DNA of 64,000 bases from Pseudoalteromonas caenipelagi (GTDB lineage: Bacteria; Pseudomonadota; Gammaproteobacteria; Enterobacterales; Alteromonadaceae), in NCBI RefSeq assembly GCF_013140855.1, contig NZ_JABBPG010000002.1, forward strand, positions 310,001 through 374,000, given 5' to 3'. This document shows positions 53,651 through 63,302 of the stretch, one piece after another. The notes under the pieces were generated by a model, which made no database searches, was not told the origin of the DNA, and saw only the letters and a list, made by a program, of their open reading frames with translations. The position numbers and the translations under genes were made by a program. The first letter of the stretch is position 1, and every line of letters begins with the position of its first letter.

Positions 53651-55900
53651 ATGAGTTTAAGAACACAACTAAAGAAAGTTTTACCTAGCATTTCAGTAAC
53701 AGAACAAGAAGCACTTGATGCAGGTGATGTATGGCTTGAAGGGTCTATCTACCGTGGTAAGCCTGATTTTGATGCACTAAGAGCAGTACCTGAAGCAAAA
53801 TTAACTGCTGAAGAGCAAGCATTCTTAGAGGGGCCAGTAAAAGAATTAATGGCAATGGTTGACGATTCTGTTATTCAAAACAGTAAACATCTACCTGATC
53901 ATATTTTAGAGTTCTTGAAAAAAGAGCGATTTTTCTCACTAATTATTCCTAAGTCATTTGGTGGTCTTGAGTTTAGCCCTTATGCAAACTCGACTATCGT
54001 TGGCACTATAGCAACTAAGTCTTCTGCTGTAGCAGTAACGGTCATGGTTCCTAACTCGTTAGGTCCGGGTGAGTTACTTCTTCACTACGGCACAGAAGAA
54101 CAACAAGCACATTATTTACCGCGCCTTGCTAATGGTCGTGAAATTCCATGTTTTGCACTAACAAGTCCAGAAGCAGGTTCAGATGCTGGTGGTATTCCTG
54201 ATATCGGTATCGTTAAAAAAGGTCAATACAATGGCGAAGAAGTTCTTGGTTTAGAAGTGACTTGGGATAAACGCTATATTACGCTTGCTCCAATTGCGAC
54301 TGTACTTGGGTTAGCGTTTAAAGTAGAAGACCCAGATGGTTTGCTAGGTGGTAAAGAGCACCTAGGTATAACTTGTGCGCTTATTCCAAAATCACACCCT
54401 GGTGTTGAACTAGGCAATCGTCATGATCCAATGGGCATTCGTTTTTATAACGGGACAACCCGTGGCGAAAAAGTATTTATCCCAATGGACTTTATCATTG
54501 GTGGTCAGAAGAACATTGGCCGTGGTTGGCAGATGCTTGTAAGTTGTTTAGGTGCTGGTCGCGGTATTTCACTTCCAGCGTTAGGTGTTTCTACTTCTCA
54601 AGTGGCGCTTAAGTCAGCATCAGAGTATGCAGCTGTTCGTGAACAGTTTGGTTTGTCTATCGGTCAATTTGAAGGTATTCAAGAAAAGCTTGCTGACATA
54701 GCAGGTAAAACTTACCTACAAGAAGCGATGCGAGTGTTAACTACGGAAGGTTTAGGCATGGGCTTAAAACCATCAGTAGTCACTGCAATTGCAAAATATC
54801 ATATGACCGAAATTGGTCGTGATGTACTTGATTCGGCGATGGATATTCAAGCGGGTAAAGCAATTCAAAATGGTCCACAGAATACCCTAGCCAGTGGTTA
54901 CGTTGCTCAGCCTATTGCGATTACAGTAGAAGGCGCAAACATTCTAACTCGTAACTTGATGATTTTTGGCCAAGGCGTAATGCGTTGTCACCCATACCTT
55001 CAGTCTATGGTTGAGTCTATCCACAGTGAAGACAAAGGCGCAGATAAAGCATTTAACAAGATTTTACGTAAAACAGTAGGATACAGCGTTGCTAATAGCT
55101 TGCGAGCATTTCGCTTAGGTGTGTTGCCTTTTACTGCAGGTAGCAAATCTTCATTACCTGAAGTTCAAGGTTATGAAAAAGCGGCACATCAGTTATCGGC
55201 AAAGCTGGCGGTATATGCAGATTTCTCTCTACTCGTGTTAGGTGGAAAGCTAAAACAAGCTGAAATGCTGTCAGCGCGTTTAGGTGATGTGATGAGTTAC
55301 TTGTACGCAGCTATGGCATCTATTAAGTATTACGAGCAAAAAGTTGCAGTAGCAGACAGACAAGCGGCTGCTCCATATTTCCATTATGCAACACGTTGGG
55401 CTTTGCAAAATGCAGAAAACGCACTGCATAAGTTTTTAGATAACTTCCCAGCATCTGTAACTCGTAAGTTTATGCGTGTTATAACTATGCATTATACGTA
55501 CAAAATGCCAGCTATCAGTGATGACTTAGTACGTGAGCTTGCAAAAGCCGCGCAAATGGATACCGCATTTAAAGCGCAGCTTACGCATCTTATCAAGCCA
55601 ACAGCTGGCGATGGTCATGACATTAATGAACAAGCTTATAAAGCTAAAATGGCCTGTCTAGACCTGTTAGCCAAAGTTAAAAAAGCGATTCGTAGTAAAA
55701 AGATCAAAGCGGGTGTTCGCTTTGCACAAACGCTTGATAATGCACTTGCTGCTAATTTAATAAGCTCGCAAGAATACGCACAGTTAATCGACTACAACAA
55801 GAAGCGTGAAAAAGCGATTCGAGTTGATGAGTTTGACTTTGATTTAAATTTGCTTGATGACAATGCCCAACCAATAGATAAGGTTCAGCAAGCAAGCTAA
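53651..55900 (+). CDS. fadE: acyl-CoA dehydrogenase, FadE type
   Basis: The 749-residue protein starts fatty acid beta-oxidation by oxidising acyl-CoA to trans-2-enoyl-CoA with FAD. Family segments include FFSLIIPKSFGGLEFSPYANSTIVGTIATKS, CFALTSPEAGSDAGGIPD, RGWQMLVSCLGAGRGISLPALG and LGVLPFTAGSKSSLP. The C-terminal DUF1974-like extension (AHQLSAKLAVYADFSLLVLGGKLKQAEMLSARLGDVMSYLY) is as in E. coli FadE (814). Start 53651 is used since MSLRTQLKKVLPSISVTEQEALDAG is where similarity begins; the frame is open upstream. A terminator follows. A palindrome overlaps the likely promoter. Confidence 0.93.
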   Translation: MSLRTQLKKVLPSISVTEQEALDAGDVWLEGSIYRGKPDFDALRAVPEAKLTAEEQAFLEGPVKELMAMVDDSVIQNSKHLPDHILEFLKKERFFSLIIPKSFGGLEFSPYANSTIVGTIATKSSAVAVTVMVPNSLGPGELLLHYGTEEQQAHYLPRLANGREIPCFALTSPEAGSDAGGIPDIGIVKKGQYNGEEVLGLEVTWDKRYITLAPIATVLGLAFKVEDPDGLLGGKEHLGITCALIPKSHPGVELGNRHDPMGIRFYNGTTRGEKVFIPMDFIIGGQKNIGRGWQMLVSCLGAGRGISLPALGVSTSQVALKSASEYAAVREQFGLSIGQFEGIQEKLADIAGKTYLQEAMRVLTTEGLGMGLKPSVVTAIAKYHMTEIGRDVLDSAMDIQAGKAIQNGPQNTLASGYVAQPIAITVEGANILTRNLMIFGQGVMRCHPYLQSMVESIHSEDKGADKAFNKILRKTVGYSVANSLRAFRLGVLPFTAGSKSSLPEVQGYEKAAHQLSAKLAVYADFSLLVLGGKLKQAEMLSARLGDVMSYLYAAMASIKYYEQKVAVADRQAAAPYFHYATRWALQNAENALHKFLDNFPASVTRKFMRVITMHYTYKMPAISDDLVRELAKAAQMDTAFKAQLTHLIKPTAGDGHDINEQAYKAKMACLDLLAKVKKAIRSKKIKAGVRFAQTLDNALAANLISSQEYAQLIDYNKKREKAIRVDEFDFDLNLLDDNAQPIDKVQQAS

Positions 55901-55952
55901 TCGATATTCAACAATGCCTAAGTGCTAGCAGTATTGGCACTTAATTATATAC

Positions 55953-55987
55953 AAAGCCCCTGAACTATATGTCAGGGGCTTTTTTTA
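55953..55987 (+). terminator. intrinsic terminator of fadE
   Basis: AAAGCCCCTGA pairs with TCAGGGGCTTT with an 8-base loop, followed by T. Confidence 0.88.
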
Positions 55988-56037
55988 TTGGCAGAAAATG
56001 TTAGCGTTTAAGCTAAACGAGTAACGATATAACAAAT

Positions 56038-56982
56038 ATGCTTTACGAAATTCTCAGTGAAAAGTTCACAGATATTGTAGATAAAGAAAGTAGCAGCCAG
56101 CTTTGGAGTGGCTGTGGCTCAGTCAATAGGATGTGTTTAGACGGTACTGATGTGGCTGTTAAGTTTGCGCAGGTACCTTCACAGCTCACCCATAGAAACA
56201 TAGCGCAATCAAACTTTGCATTAACACGTAAATTAAAGTCATATCAAGTTGAGCTGGCTTTTTATCAACTTCAATCAGCCCAACTTAATAGTTTTTGCAA
56301 TGTGCCTAAGCTGGTACACGCGGTTCAGCGAGACTATACAACGTGTTTAGTGTTATCTGATTTTACCTATGAAGGGTTTACTACGATAAATGAGTTGTCC
56401 TTAGCTCATCATCAACAGGTGTTAAATTGGTTGGCGAGATTTCATAGCTATTTTATCTTGCAAAGCAATATTGGCTGGCGAGAAGGTGGGTATTGGCATT
56501 TAGCTACTCGTCCTGATGAGTTCCAAAGAATGGCTCACAGTGAACTAAAGACACACGCGAATTGCTTTGCCTCGCTCATTCATAGCTGCCCATACCAGAC
56601 TCAAATTCATGGTGATGCCAAAGCTGCAAACTTTGCGTTTAACTCTGATTTGGTAGTGTTGGGGTATGACTTTCAATATTTTGGTTCTGGAATAGGTATA
56701 CAGGATGTGATGTTGTATTTCACAAGTGTATTTGATGATGACGGCCTGCAAACCAACGCCGATATGTTGCTTGAATACTACTTCTCAATTCTTTTGGATA
56801 ATTTATCCGTTACACTCAGTGTTCAAAGTGCTTCAGATATTATTGCCAGTTGGCGTGGATTATGGTCAGTAGTGTGGGCGGACTTTTATCGTTTTTTATT
56901 AGGGTGGAAGCCGGATCACTTTAAGATCAATCACTATATGCGCGAGCAGTCTCAAAACGCATTGAAACTTGTTAGAGGTTAG
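56038..56982 (+). CDS. phosphotransferase-family (ecdysteroid/choline-kinase-like) protein
   Basis: The 314-residue protein is of the aminoglycoside-phosphotransferase/ecdysteroid-kinase-like superfamily: VAVKFAQVP contains the ATP-binding Lys, TCLVLSDFTYEGF is the hinge, and TQIHGDAKAANFAFN is the catalytic loop (His-Gly-Asp-x5-Asn). The Asp-Phe in VVLGYDFQYFGSG binds metal. The substrate is unknown. Its stop is 2 bases before the EamA transporter gene, so the two are co-translated. Confidence 0.8.
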   Translation: MLYEILSEKFTDIVDKESSSQLWSGCGSVNRMCLDGTDVAVKFAQVPSQLTHRNIAQSNFALTRKLKSYQVELAFYQLQSAQLNSFCNVPKLVHAVQRDYTTCLVLSDFTYEGFTTINELSLAHHQQVLNWLARFHSYFILQSNIGWREGGYWHLATRPDEFQRMAHSELKTHANCFASLIHSCPYQTQIHGDAKAANFAFNSDLVVLGYDFQYFGSGIGIQDVMLYFTSVFDDDGLQTNADMLLEYYFSILLDNLSVTLSVQSASDIIASWRGLWSVVWADFYRFLLGWKPDHFKINHYMREQSQNALKLVRG

Positions 56983-56984
56983 CT

Positions 56985-57803
56985 ATGTTATTTGCATTGT
57001 TGAGTGCTCTTTGTTGGGCTGGGTTTGATTTTTGCCGAAAGAAATTAGCGAAATATTATAGCGCCCCGCTTATGTCAGTGGTGTTTAGTCTCAGTGTCCT
57101 GCCGGTATTTTTTGGGTTGTGGGTGTACGAGGGCGCACGATTACCGTCAGACGGGTACTACCTAAGCGCAAGTGTCAGTGGGTTGTTAGCTGCAGTAGCC
57201 AGTGTCGCATTTATTCGTGCACTTGCTATTGGCAAAATAGCCATCGTCTTATCAATGTTATCTTTTACTCCTGTATGTTCTGCTTTATTAGCTTGGTTAT
57301 GGCTAGCAGAGCCGTTGACGACAGTTCAAATTTTAGGAGTTATGGGTATAGTTGGTGGCTCATTTTGGCTTATGGGGGCACGTTTTAAAACCCCTGAAGG
57401 TGGTGTCTGGCTAGCATTGCTCACATCATTGTGTTGGGGCTGTAGTATCGTATTTGATAAGTATGCTTTACAGTATTCAGATAGGACTTTTCATGCCACC
57501 TATATCACCAGCATAGTACTGTGTGCTACTGCTGTGGTATTGCGGGTAAGAGTTAAGGTTGAAGACATTCAAAAACACATTTGCTGGTGGAGTGTTTCAG
57601 CTTTGATATTTTCCAGCGCAGTGATTTTTCAGCTTGTGGCAATCGAGTTAATGCAGCCAGGTATTGTGGAAGGATTAAAGCGCTCAATTGGGATTACAAG
57701 TGCAATGCTGGTGGGCGCTTGTTTTTTTAAAGAGCAGCTAACTGGCAAACAAAGTGCGGCTATCATACTTATGCTGCTAAGCACCCTCGTATTACTGATA
57801 TAA
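56985..57803 (+). CDS. EamA/DMT-family transporter
   Basis: The 272-residue protein has ten hydrophobic segments in two similar halves, the hallmark of EamA (drug/metabolite) transporters: LLSALCWAGFDFCRKKLAKYY at the start of half one and LALLTSLCWGCSIVFDKYAL at the start of half two. The substrate is unknown. AGAGG lies before the ATG. It lies 2 bases after the kinase-like gene, suggesting that both act on one compound. Confidence 0.85.
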   Translation: MLFALLSALCWAGFDFCRKKLAKYYSAPLMSVVFSLSVLPVFFGLWVYEGARLPSDGYYLSASVSGLLAAVASVAFIRALAIGKIAIVLSMLSFTPVCSALLAWLWLAEPLTTVQILGVMGIVGGSFWLMGARFKTPEGGVWLALLTSLCWGCSIVFDKYALQYSDRTFHATYITSIVLCATAVVLRVRVKVEDIQKHICWWSVSALIFSSAVIFQLVAIELMQPGIVEGLKRSIGITSAMLVGACFFKEQLTGKQSAAIILMLLSTLVLLI

Positions 57804-57833
57804 AAAACGCCCGTGAATACGAGCGTTTTTTAT
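57802..57833. terminator. terminator between convergent EamA and protease genes
   Basis: AAAAAACGC and GCGTTTTTT pair around CCGTGAATACGA, which forms a small inner CGT/ACG stem. It can work in both directions. Confidence 0.75.
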
Positions 57834-57843
57834 AGTTTAAGGC

Positions 57844-59460
57844 TTAGTTACAAGCGCCTAAGCGTTTCCAAACATTACTGAAAATGTCTGGTTGTGCAGA
57901 ACGAGACCACCAAATTGCTTCATACTTGTAGTTTTTATATGAAACTTGGTCGCCAATCTGGTACGTTTTTGATACTGACCAAGCTGATACACCATCGCAT
58001 CCTGGCGGTGTAACATTACCTACTTTCACTGACTTGGTCACCGAATCAGACTTGTCGCCATCCAATGCTGTAAGCGTTACTTGGTACGTGCCTGCTGCTG
58101 CATAAGTGTGGCTTGGTGATTCTTGTGTGCTGCTAGTATTGTCGCCGAATTGCCATGAATAGCTACGGGCATCAGTTGACGAGTTTTTGAACTCAACAGT
58201 AGTACCATTTACGCTGAAGCTAAAGTTTGCAACTGGGCCACCAACAGGGTCACCACAGCCATTTTGTGCGATATAATCATACGCAGCTTTCGCTTGCACA
58301 ATACCGTAGCCGTAAGATGTATCGCGACCTGCGGCACCTTTATCTTTAGCTGTATTGTTTAGCACTTTACGAATTTCATCATTAGTACAGTTAGGGAAGT
58401 GGCTCCATACTAACGCCGCAACACCAGATACGTGAGGTGTTGCCATTGAAGTACCACTGATTGACTTGTAGCCATTGTTGTTCCAAGTTGAATTCACACC
58501 CACACCTGGTGCTGCAATTTCTACCTGACTGTTATACTGTGAGAACGATGCTTTGTTTTCTGAGCTATCAACTGCAGCGACTGAAACAACCGCATCGTAA
58601 GATGCAGGGTAGCTTAGGCTGCTGTTGCCGCTATTACCTGCCGCTGCGATATGTAATACACCACGATTATAGCTTTGTTGGAACGCATTACGTTCTGCAC
58701 TTGAGCTACCACTGCCGCCCAAACTCATGCTTGTTACATTTGCACCAGCTGCTTCACATTGCTCAATTGCTTTGATCAGGTCCGAACCATATGCCCAGTT
58801 ACCTTGGTCGTTAAATACTTTTACGATGTGTAAACCAAGTTGACCTGATGGGTTGACACCTACAACACCTTGACCATTGCCACCAATAGCAGCAATTGTG
58901 CCCGCTACGTGTGTACCGTGACCATTGCCGTCGTTGTACCAGTTACCCGTGTCGTTTGAACCATAGCCATCATTACCAGTAATACCTGTACTAGGAAGAT
59001 CTGGGTGATTTAGCGTATAACCTGTATCCATGATACATACTTTACGGTTACCACTCATGTTGTCGGCAAGCTGATTTGCTTGAACCATGTTGATTCCATA
59101 TGGTGTCGACTCAGCCATAAGGAATCGCTTAGGATCTTCCTCAACATTTGCCACTTGTGGGTTTTCTTTAAGCTCTTCAAGCTTCTCTGGGCTTACTTCC
59201 ATCACCACCGCGTTCACACTTGGCAGCGCTGTCATTGGGTCTAAATTTAATTGGCGTGCGAACGAAGTAAGCGCTTGTTGCTTATAGTTCACAGCATCAG
59301 ACTTAGATACGGATAACGGTAGTGTGCTGATTGCGTTGTCTTTTAGTGTTACGATTACGCGTTGACCTTCGTCTGCAGATACAGTGCCCGCACTAAGTGC
59401 TGCGCCTATACATGCTGATAGTACTGAAAGTTTTACGCTGTTAGAAACTGTTTTTTTCAT
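57844..59460 (-). CDS. secreted S8 subtilisin-like protease with PKD and chitin-binding (CBM5/12-like) domains
   Basis: The 538-residue protein contains a signal peptide (to ALSAGTVSA), an I9-type propeptide (RVIVTLKDNAIS to VANVEEDP), a peptidase S8 domain with Asp145 (CIMDTGY), His181 (GNGHGTHVAGT) and Ser338 (GTSMATPHVSG), a PKD domain (about 403-485, YSWQFGDNTSSTQESPSHTYAAAGTYQVTL) and a C-terminal CBM5/12-like module (SAWSVSKTYQIGDQVSYKNYKYEAIWWSRSAQPDI). It likely attaches to chitin or other polysaccharide while digesting associated proteins, as known in marine bacteria. AAGGTA precedes the ATG. Confidence 0.93.
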   Translation of the reverse strand: MKKTVSNSVKLSVLSACIGAALSAGTVSADEGQRVIVTLKDNAISTLPLSVSKSDAVNYKQQALTSFARQLNLDPMTALPSVNAVVMEVSPEKLEELKENPQVANVEEDPKRFLMAESTPYGINMVQANQLADNMSGNRKVCIMDTGYTLNHPDLPSTGITGNDGYGSNDTGNWYNDGNGHGTHVAGTIAAIGGNGQGVVGVNPSGQLGLHIVKVFNDQGNWAYGSDLIKAIEQCEAAGANVTSMSLGGSGSSSAERNAFQQSYNRGVLHIAAAGNSGNSSLSYPASYDAVVSVAAVDSSENKASFSQYNSQVEIAAPGVGVNSTWNNNGYKSISGTSMATPHVSGVAALVWSHFPNCTNDEIRKVLNNTAKDKGAAGRDTSYGYGIVQAKAAYDYIAQNGCGDPVGGPVANFSFSVNGTTVEFKNSSTDARSYSWQFGDNTSSTQESPSHTYAAAGTYQVTLTALDGDKSDSVTKSVKVGNVTPPGCDGVSAWSVSKTYQIGDQVSYKNYKYEAIWWSRSAQPDIFSNVWKRLGACN

Positions 59461-59659
59461 TTTAAGTTACCTTTTTTACATGTTGTTAACCGCTGTAAAT
59501 AAAACAGGTAAATTAAAGTATGTCAACAGTATGTTTTTTGAACTATAAGTTGAGTGTGGATATTTAATTTATGAATAAATTTATATGGCATAGAATTGTT
59601 AAAAGTGCATTTTTTTAAGAAAAAAATATACTTAAAGCAGTTTTTTATTGGATAAAAAA

Positions 59660-60718
59660 TTATTTTACTAGCGCTGTCATATTATCCAGAGTGAAGGGTT
59701 GTGGCGCAGGGGTAGTATGTGTGTACGAAAAGTATCTGAAGTCTATTTTTTCTAGTCCTTTAGTGTGTATAGCTTTATATAAACTCTCATACTTTGGTTT
59801 ATAAGCCTTAAAGATAGGTAGTTTCAAATCGCCTATATAGTTTTTGTTGTTTGCGTCAAAGTCAGAAATCTTAACAATAGCTAAAGCCCCTAAAGTGACG
59901 TGCCCCCCTACAGAGACATCTAGCCTCTTATGTTGATCTTTGTCCCAATTTATTCCCCCTATCAGAATATACTGGCGCATAGAAAGTTCAGTTGCCGCTC
60001 TGACGGCACCAGTTGCCATTGCGTCGTTTGCCGCCCAAATTATTTTTGTATTACTAAAACGTTGTAACAAACCCTTGGTAATATTATAAGCTTCTTGCTC
60101 AGACCAGTTCGCATTTACTCTTTCTAGTAATTTTAGATAGTAAGAACGATTGCTATAACTTAATAAACCTTGTTCGCGCAGTTTAGCCGCGTCTGTTGCT
60201 GATTCTCCAAGCAAAGCAAGTGTGCTAATCGTAGGGTTTTTGTTTGACTTTACAATTAGGTTTTCAAGCTCTTGTATCAGTAGGCGACCAGCTTGATAAT
60301 TATCAGGAACTATAGAACCCAAAATACCAAAACCACGGGATCTTAACCGAATCATTTCTTGTTTTGTGGGTTTGTTGAGCAAAAATATGATTTTGTCGTG
60401 GACTTTTGTAGAGGTGAGTAATGTTTGTGTTGCTGCTGACTTTTCATCCACAAGAATAATGTAATGGTCTTTTCTTGTTAGGGCAGTATTTATCAGCTGT
60501 TTCATATGAATATGATTACGCTCAGCATATATAATATTTAGATCTACATCTAAGTCTTCTGCAGCAGCTTGCATAAAAGCCGATACATTTTGCCAAAAGC
60601 TACCAGTTGGGTTGTCTTGCGAGAAACCAGGGTTAACAAACGTAATTTTTACCTGTTGTGCATGACAAGTCATGGCGAAAAAGGAAATACACAACAAAGA
60701 TATGAGTTTTTTTAACAA
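59660..60718 (-). CDS. periplasmic sugar-binding-like protein (ABC/LacI type), orphan
   Basis: The 352-residue protein has a signal peptide (MLKKLISLLCISFFAMTCHA) and a type-I periplasmic-binding body: ITFVNPGFSQDNPTGSFWQNVSAFMQAAAEDL, DHYIILVDEKSAAT, GSIVPDNYQAGRLLIQEL, IIWAANDAMATGAVRAA and GGHVTLGALAIVKISDF. The start is TTG, with AGGAGG 6 bases upstream. No permease or ATPase lies nearby. Proteins of this kind in Alteromonadales frequently act as sensors for kinases or chemoreceptors. Function is unproven. Confidence 0.78.
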   Translation of the reverse strand: MLKKLISLLCISFFAMTCHAQQVKITFVNPGFSQDNPTGSFWQNVSAFMQAAAEDLDVDLNIIYAERNHIHMKQLINTALTRKDHYIILVDEKSAATQTLLTSTKVHDKIIFLLNKPTKQEMIRLRSRGFGILGSIVPDNYQAGRLLIQELENLIVKSNKNPTISTLALLGESATDAAKLREQGLLSYSNRSYYLKLLERVNANWSEQEAYNITKGLLQRFSNTKIIWAANDAMATGAVRAATELSMRQYILIGGINWDKDQHKRLDVSVGGHVTLGALAIVKISDFDANNKNYIGDLKLPIFKAYKPKYESLYKAIHTKGLEKIDFRYFSYTHTTPAPQPFTLDNMTALVK

Positions 60719-60862
60719 TGCTTACCTCCTTATTGTTATTTAAGTAGTTATTATGGCACAAAAATATAAAAATACTTTGCCTAATCATAGTAATGTCTTT
60801 TTGTAAGACTATGTTCGTGCCCAAAAGATCATTATAATGCGGCTCTACTTTTGGGAGGATAT

Positions 60863-61255
60863 ATGTATCGTTTTTTTTGCCTAGTTTTATTTTGTATGAG
60901 TTCGCTTGTTATAGCCAAGCAAAGTAGTGATCTCGAAGTGACGATGAAAAATATGGGGCATGCTTACAAACAAGCTATGAAAAGCCAATCACAGCAAGAC
61001 TTAGTAGCACAGATTGATATATTTAAAGAGCATTTACTAATTAGCCAACAGCATACATTTACGGCCAAGTTGCAAGAGCAATCACAACAAGGACTTAACA
61101 AAGTCTTGAGCGTTATCGACGAAAGTAGATTATTGGCAGAGCAGGGAAAGTTAGCTGAAGCTAAAAAAAGACTCCAAGAAATAGATGAATTAAGAAAGCA
61201 ATATCATAAATTACATGAGCCTCCTAGCTTTTGGGATTTACTGTTCGGGAAGTAA
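60863..61255 (+). CDS. cybC: cytochrome b562
   Basis: The 130-residue periplasmic four-helix protein has a signal peptide (to SSLVIA) and aligns by eye with E. coli cytochrome b562 (DLEVTM as the heme-ligand Met position, and the C-terminal EIDELRKQYHKLH with the heme-ligand His). It binds heme b non-covalently and has an unclear electron-transfer role. GGGAGG precedes the ATG at 60863. It is divergent from the sugar-binding gene. Confidence 0.82.
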   Translation: MYRFFCLVLFCMSSLVIAKQSSDLEVTMKNMGHAYKQAMKSQSQQDLVAQIDIFKEHLLISQQHTFTAKLQEQSQQGLNKVLSVIDESRLLAEQGKLAEAKKRLQEIDELRKQYHKLHEPPSFWDLLFGK

Positions 61256-61419
61256 CCCATAATAGAGACCCACTTTGTGCAATTCTGCTACAAAATAGTC
61301 AGTATTATTAATTTTTGTCGAAATCCGTTTGAATATTGCGCAACTGTTCAGAATGGGACTAGCTATTCGTAGCCAGCCTGATATAAATAAAATAGCGTAA
61401 TGTTTAATAGGGAGCCGCT

Positions 61420-61683
61420 ATGACGGAACAAAACCAACATTTAGATAATAGCGTCATTGCGACATTAAAAAATAAAGATCATTCGTCATTGAGTGAAAAG
61501 CTGGACGGATTAGCTTGTACCCATAGCGATATTATTGAGCTTTTGGCCCAGTATCAGGCATTAAGTGAACAAGATGACGATGACAAGTTTGATAATTGGT
61601 ATGATGGACTATGTCAGTCTCAACTCGATGTGTTAAAGGCCTTTGAAGTTATACGGGCACATTTTGAACAAGAATATCAGTAG
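61420..61683 (+). CDS. hypothetical small acidic protein
   Basis: The 87-residue product is acidic and helical, with a Asp-rich segment (EQDDDDKFDNWYDGL), no signal peptide and no membrane span. GGGAG lies 8 bases before the ATG. No family was recognised. It stands between cybC and the MBL-fold gene and may be monocistronic. Confidence 0.5.
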   Translation: MTEQNQHLDNSVIATLKNKDHSSLSEKLDGLACTHSDIIELLAQYQALSEQDDDDKFDNWYDGLCQSQLDVLKAFEVIRAHFEQEYQ

Positions 61684-61812
61684 TGTCATTTTTGTTATTA
61701 ACATGATATTTAAAGTGACTTTTACATAGCAAGTAACACATTTGCTATTTTGCAGTAACTACTTCCTTTGTCTATGATTAACGGCTTTGAAGCGTTTGAC
61801 AAAGGAAGTGTT

Positions 61813-62601
61813 ATGAAGCTCACACTATCTGCTCTAATCATTTTTACAATAAATGCAGCTTACGCCAATGTTCAGAACGCAATTTTTGCGCAACCAATTA
61901 CTGAGCAAGTTACTCTACTTAGAAGTATTGATAGTTCTACAAATATCGGTTTAATAAAGACATCTCAAGGCGTTGTATTAATTGACCCCATGCCTGGAGA
62001 TGAGCAATTAAGCCGTTTACGTGACACCATCCAATCTTTAACCTACCAGAAAATCCCCATTCGTTATGTTCTTAATACCCATGCACACTCTGATCATACT
62101 GGTGGTAACGCATTTTTTGTGCGCCACGGAGCGGTGGTTAATAAACCAAATAATGACATTGTGTTGTATAAAGTGCGTTCTCATAGCTCGGATGACTTTG
62201 TTTATTATGTCTCTCAAAGTAATGTTTTGTTTGTAGGCGATGTGTTTGACACTAGCTGGCACCCAACGTTCTATGTCGGGGGAGTTAAAGGCTTTACCAA
62301 AGCAATAGACACAATTTTGCATATTGGTAACGAGCAAACCATTATCGTACCAGGCCACGGCCGAATTGCTGACAAAGCGCAGTTAAGAGAGTTTCAAAAA
62401 AACACGTTAGCATGGATCGGCAGAGTGGAAGCTTTGCATGCAGCGGGGGCTAGTACGTCTAAAATCGCAACTGATCCGCAAATATTGTCGCTTATTGAAA
62501 AATTTAACAACGACAAGCAAAAGCATTTTTTACCTGAAAAAGCGTTTCACCGTTTTATAAAAAGAACGGTTTCAGTAATTAACAATGACAAAAAGTATTA
62601 A
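61813..62601 (+). CDS. MBL-fold metallo-hydrolase, exported
   Basis: The 262-residue protein has a signal peptide (MKLTLSALIIFTINAAYA) and the metallo-beta-lactamase fold: YVLNTHAHSDHTGGNAFF (His-x-His-x-Asp-His), NVLFVGDVFDTSWHPTF (Asp ligand) and IIVPGHGRIADKAQL (His). The substrate may be an ester, lactone, or lactam, or a cofactor intermediate; resistance to beta-lactams is only one possibility. ATG 61813 is chosen since AAAGGAAG precedes it. It is convergent with the DUF6058-like gene. Confidence 0.82.
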   Translation: MKLTLSALIIFTINAAYANVQNAIFAQPITEQVTLLRSIDSSTNIGLIKTSQGVVLIDPMPGDEQLSRLRDTIQSLTYQKIPIRYVLNTHAHSDHTGGNAFFVRHGAVVNKPNNDIVLYKVRSHSSDDFVYYVSQSNVLFVGDVFDTSWHPTFYVGGVKGFTKAIDTILHIGNEQTIIVPGHGRIADKAQLREFQKNTLAWIGRVEALHAAGASTSKIATDPQILSLIEKFNNDKQKHFLPEKAFHRFIKRTVSVINNDKKY

Positions 62602-62648
62602 GTAGCAATTAGAACCCCTCGATAGGGGTAGCTACCAGCTTGTCGCCA

Positions 62649-63302
62649 CTACTTAATTGACAAATCGTATTTAAGAATTAATGCGTCGATATAGCGCTCA
62701 CGCAGTGAAAGGTTGCGTTCGTGCTTTGCTGGGTGACTAAAAGCACGATTGAGTAGTTTAATCGCTTGCAATAGCGTCGGGCGAAGTTCTTGATTGATAC
62801 TGGAAGCTGTTCTCTCGTCAGTTATTTCATCTACTATGGCGCGACCCAATTCAATTTGTACAAGCTCTTCTACCAATCCATTTTGGCTTATAGTACCGTA
62901 TTTACTGCATAGAAACTGTTGCCATGCATTTTGCACTTGCTCGCACAAATCGTCGTTGAAGCGATCGTCTTGACAACTAAAGCCTTGTTGCTGGCATTTA
63001 CTCAAACTTTGCATATATTGCTGATAAAATAATTCGTAGGCGTGAGCTGGGTTAGTCACTTTGTGTTTGATTAAATCAAGACCCCATTGAGCGCTGCCTC
63101 TTGGGTAATAATCAGTGAATTCTTCACACTCATAAATACCTAAAAAAGAGCTGCACTTAATTTGGTTTTGAATACTATAACTTGGTTTTGGAAATAAACC
63201 TTGTTGTTGCCAATCAAACAGTTGCTCTGCATCAATTTTCAATGCGTGGCAAAGTTCATCAGTGTGGTAAAAATAAGTATTTAAATAGTTAAGTAAGCTC
63301 AT
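62649..63302 (-). CDS. DUF6058-like protein
   Basis: The 217-residue protein has the pattern DELCHALKIDAEQLFDWQQQGLFPKPSYSIQ followed by YYPRGSAQWGLDLI, which resembles DUF6058, a family labelled natural-product-related in some databases. The N-terminal part resembles a helix-turn-helix (ELCHALKIDAEQLFDWQQQGLFPKPSY as in MerR-type beginnings). No catalytic motif is seen. It is divergent from dapA and its role is unknown. Confidence 0.6.
   Translation of the reverse strand: MSLLNYLNTYFYHTDELCHALKIDAEQLFDWQQQGLFPKPSYSIQNQIKCSSFLGIYECEEFTDYYPRGSAQWGLDLIKHKVTNPAHAYELFYQQYMQSLSKCQQQGFSCQDDRFNDDLCEQVQNAWQQFLCSKYGTISQNGLVEELVQIELGRAIVDEITDERTASSINQELRPTLLQAIKLLNRAFSHPAKHERNLSLRERYIDALILKYDLSIK

Noticed and set aside
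62038..62358. 106-codon minus-strand frame inside the MBL-fold gene
   Set aside because: It is the shadow of a gene whose metal-binding motifs are intact on the plus strand.
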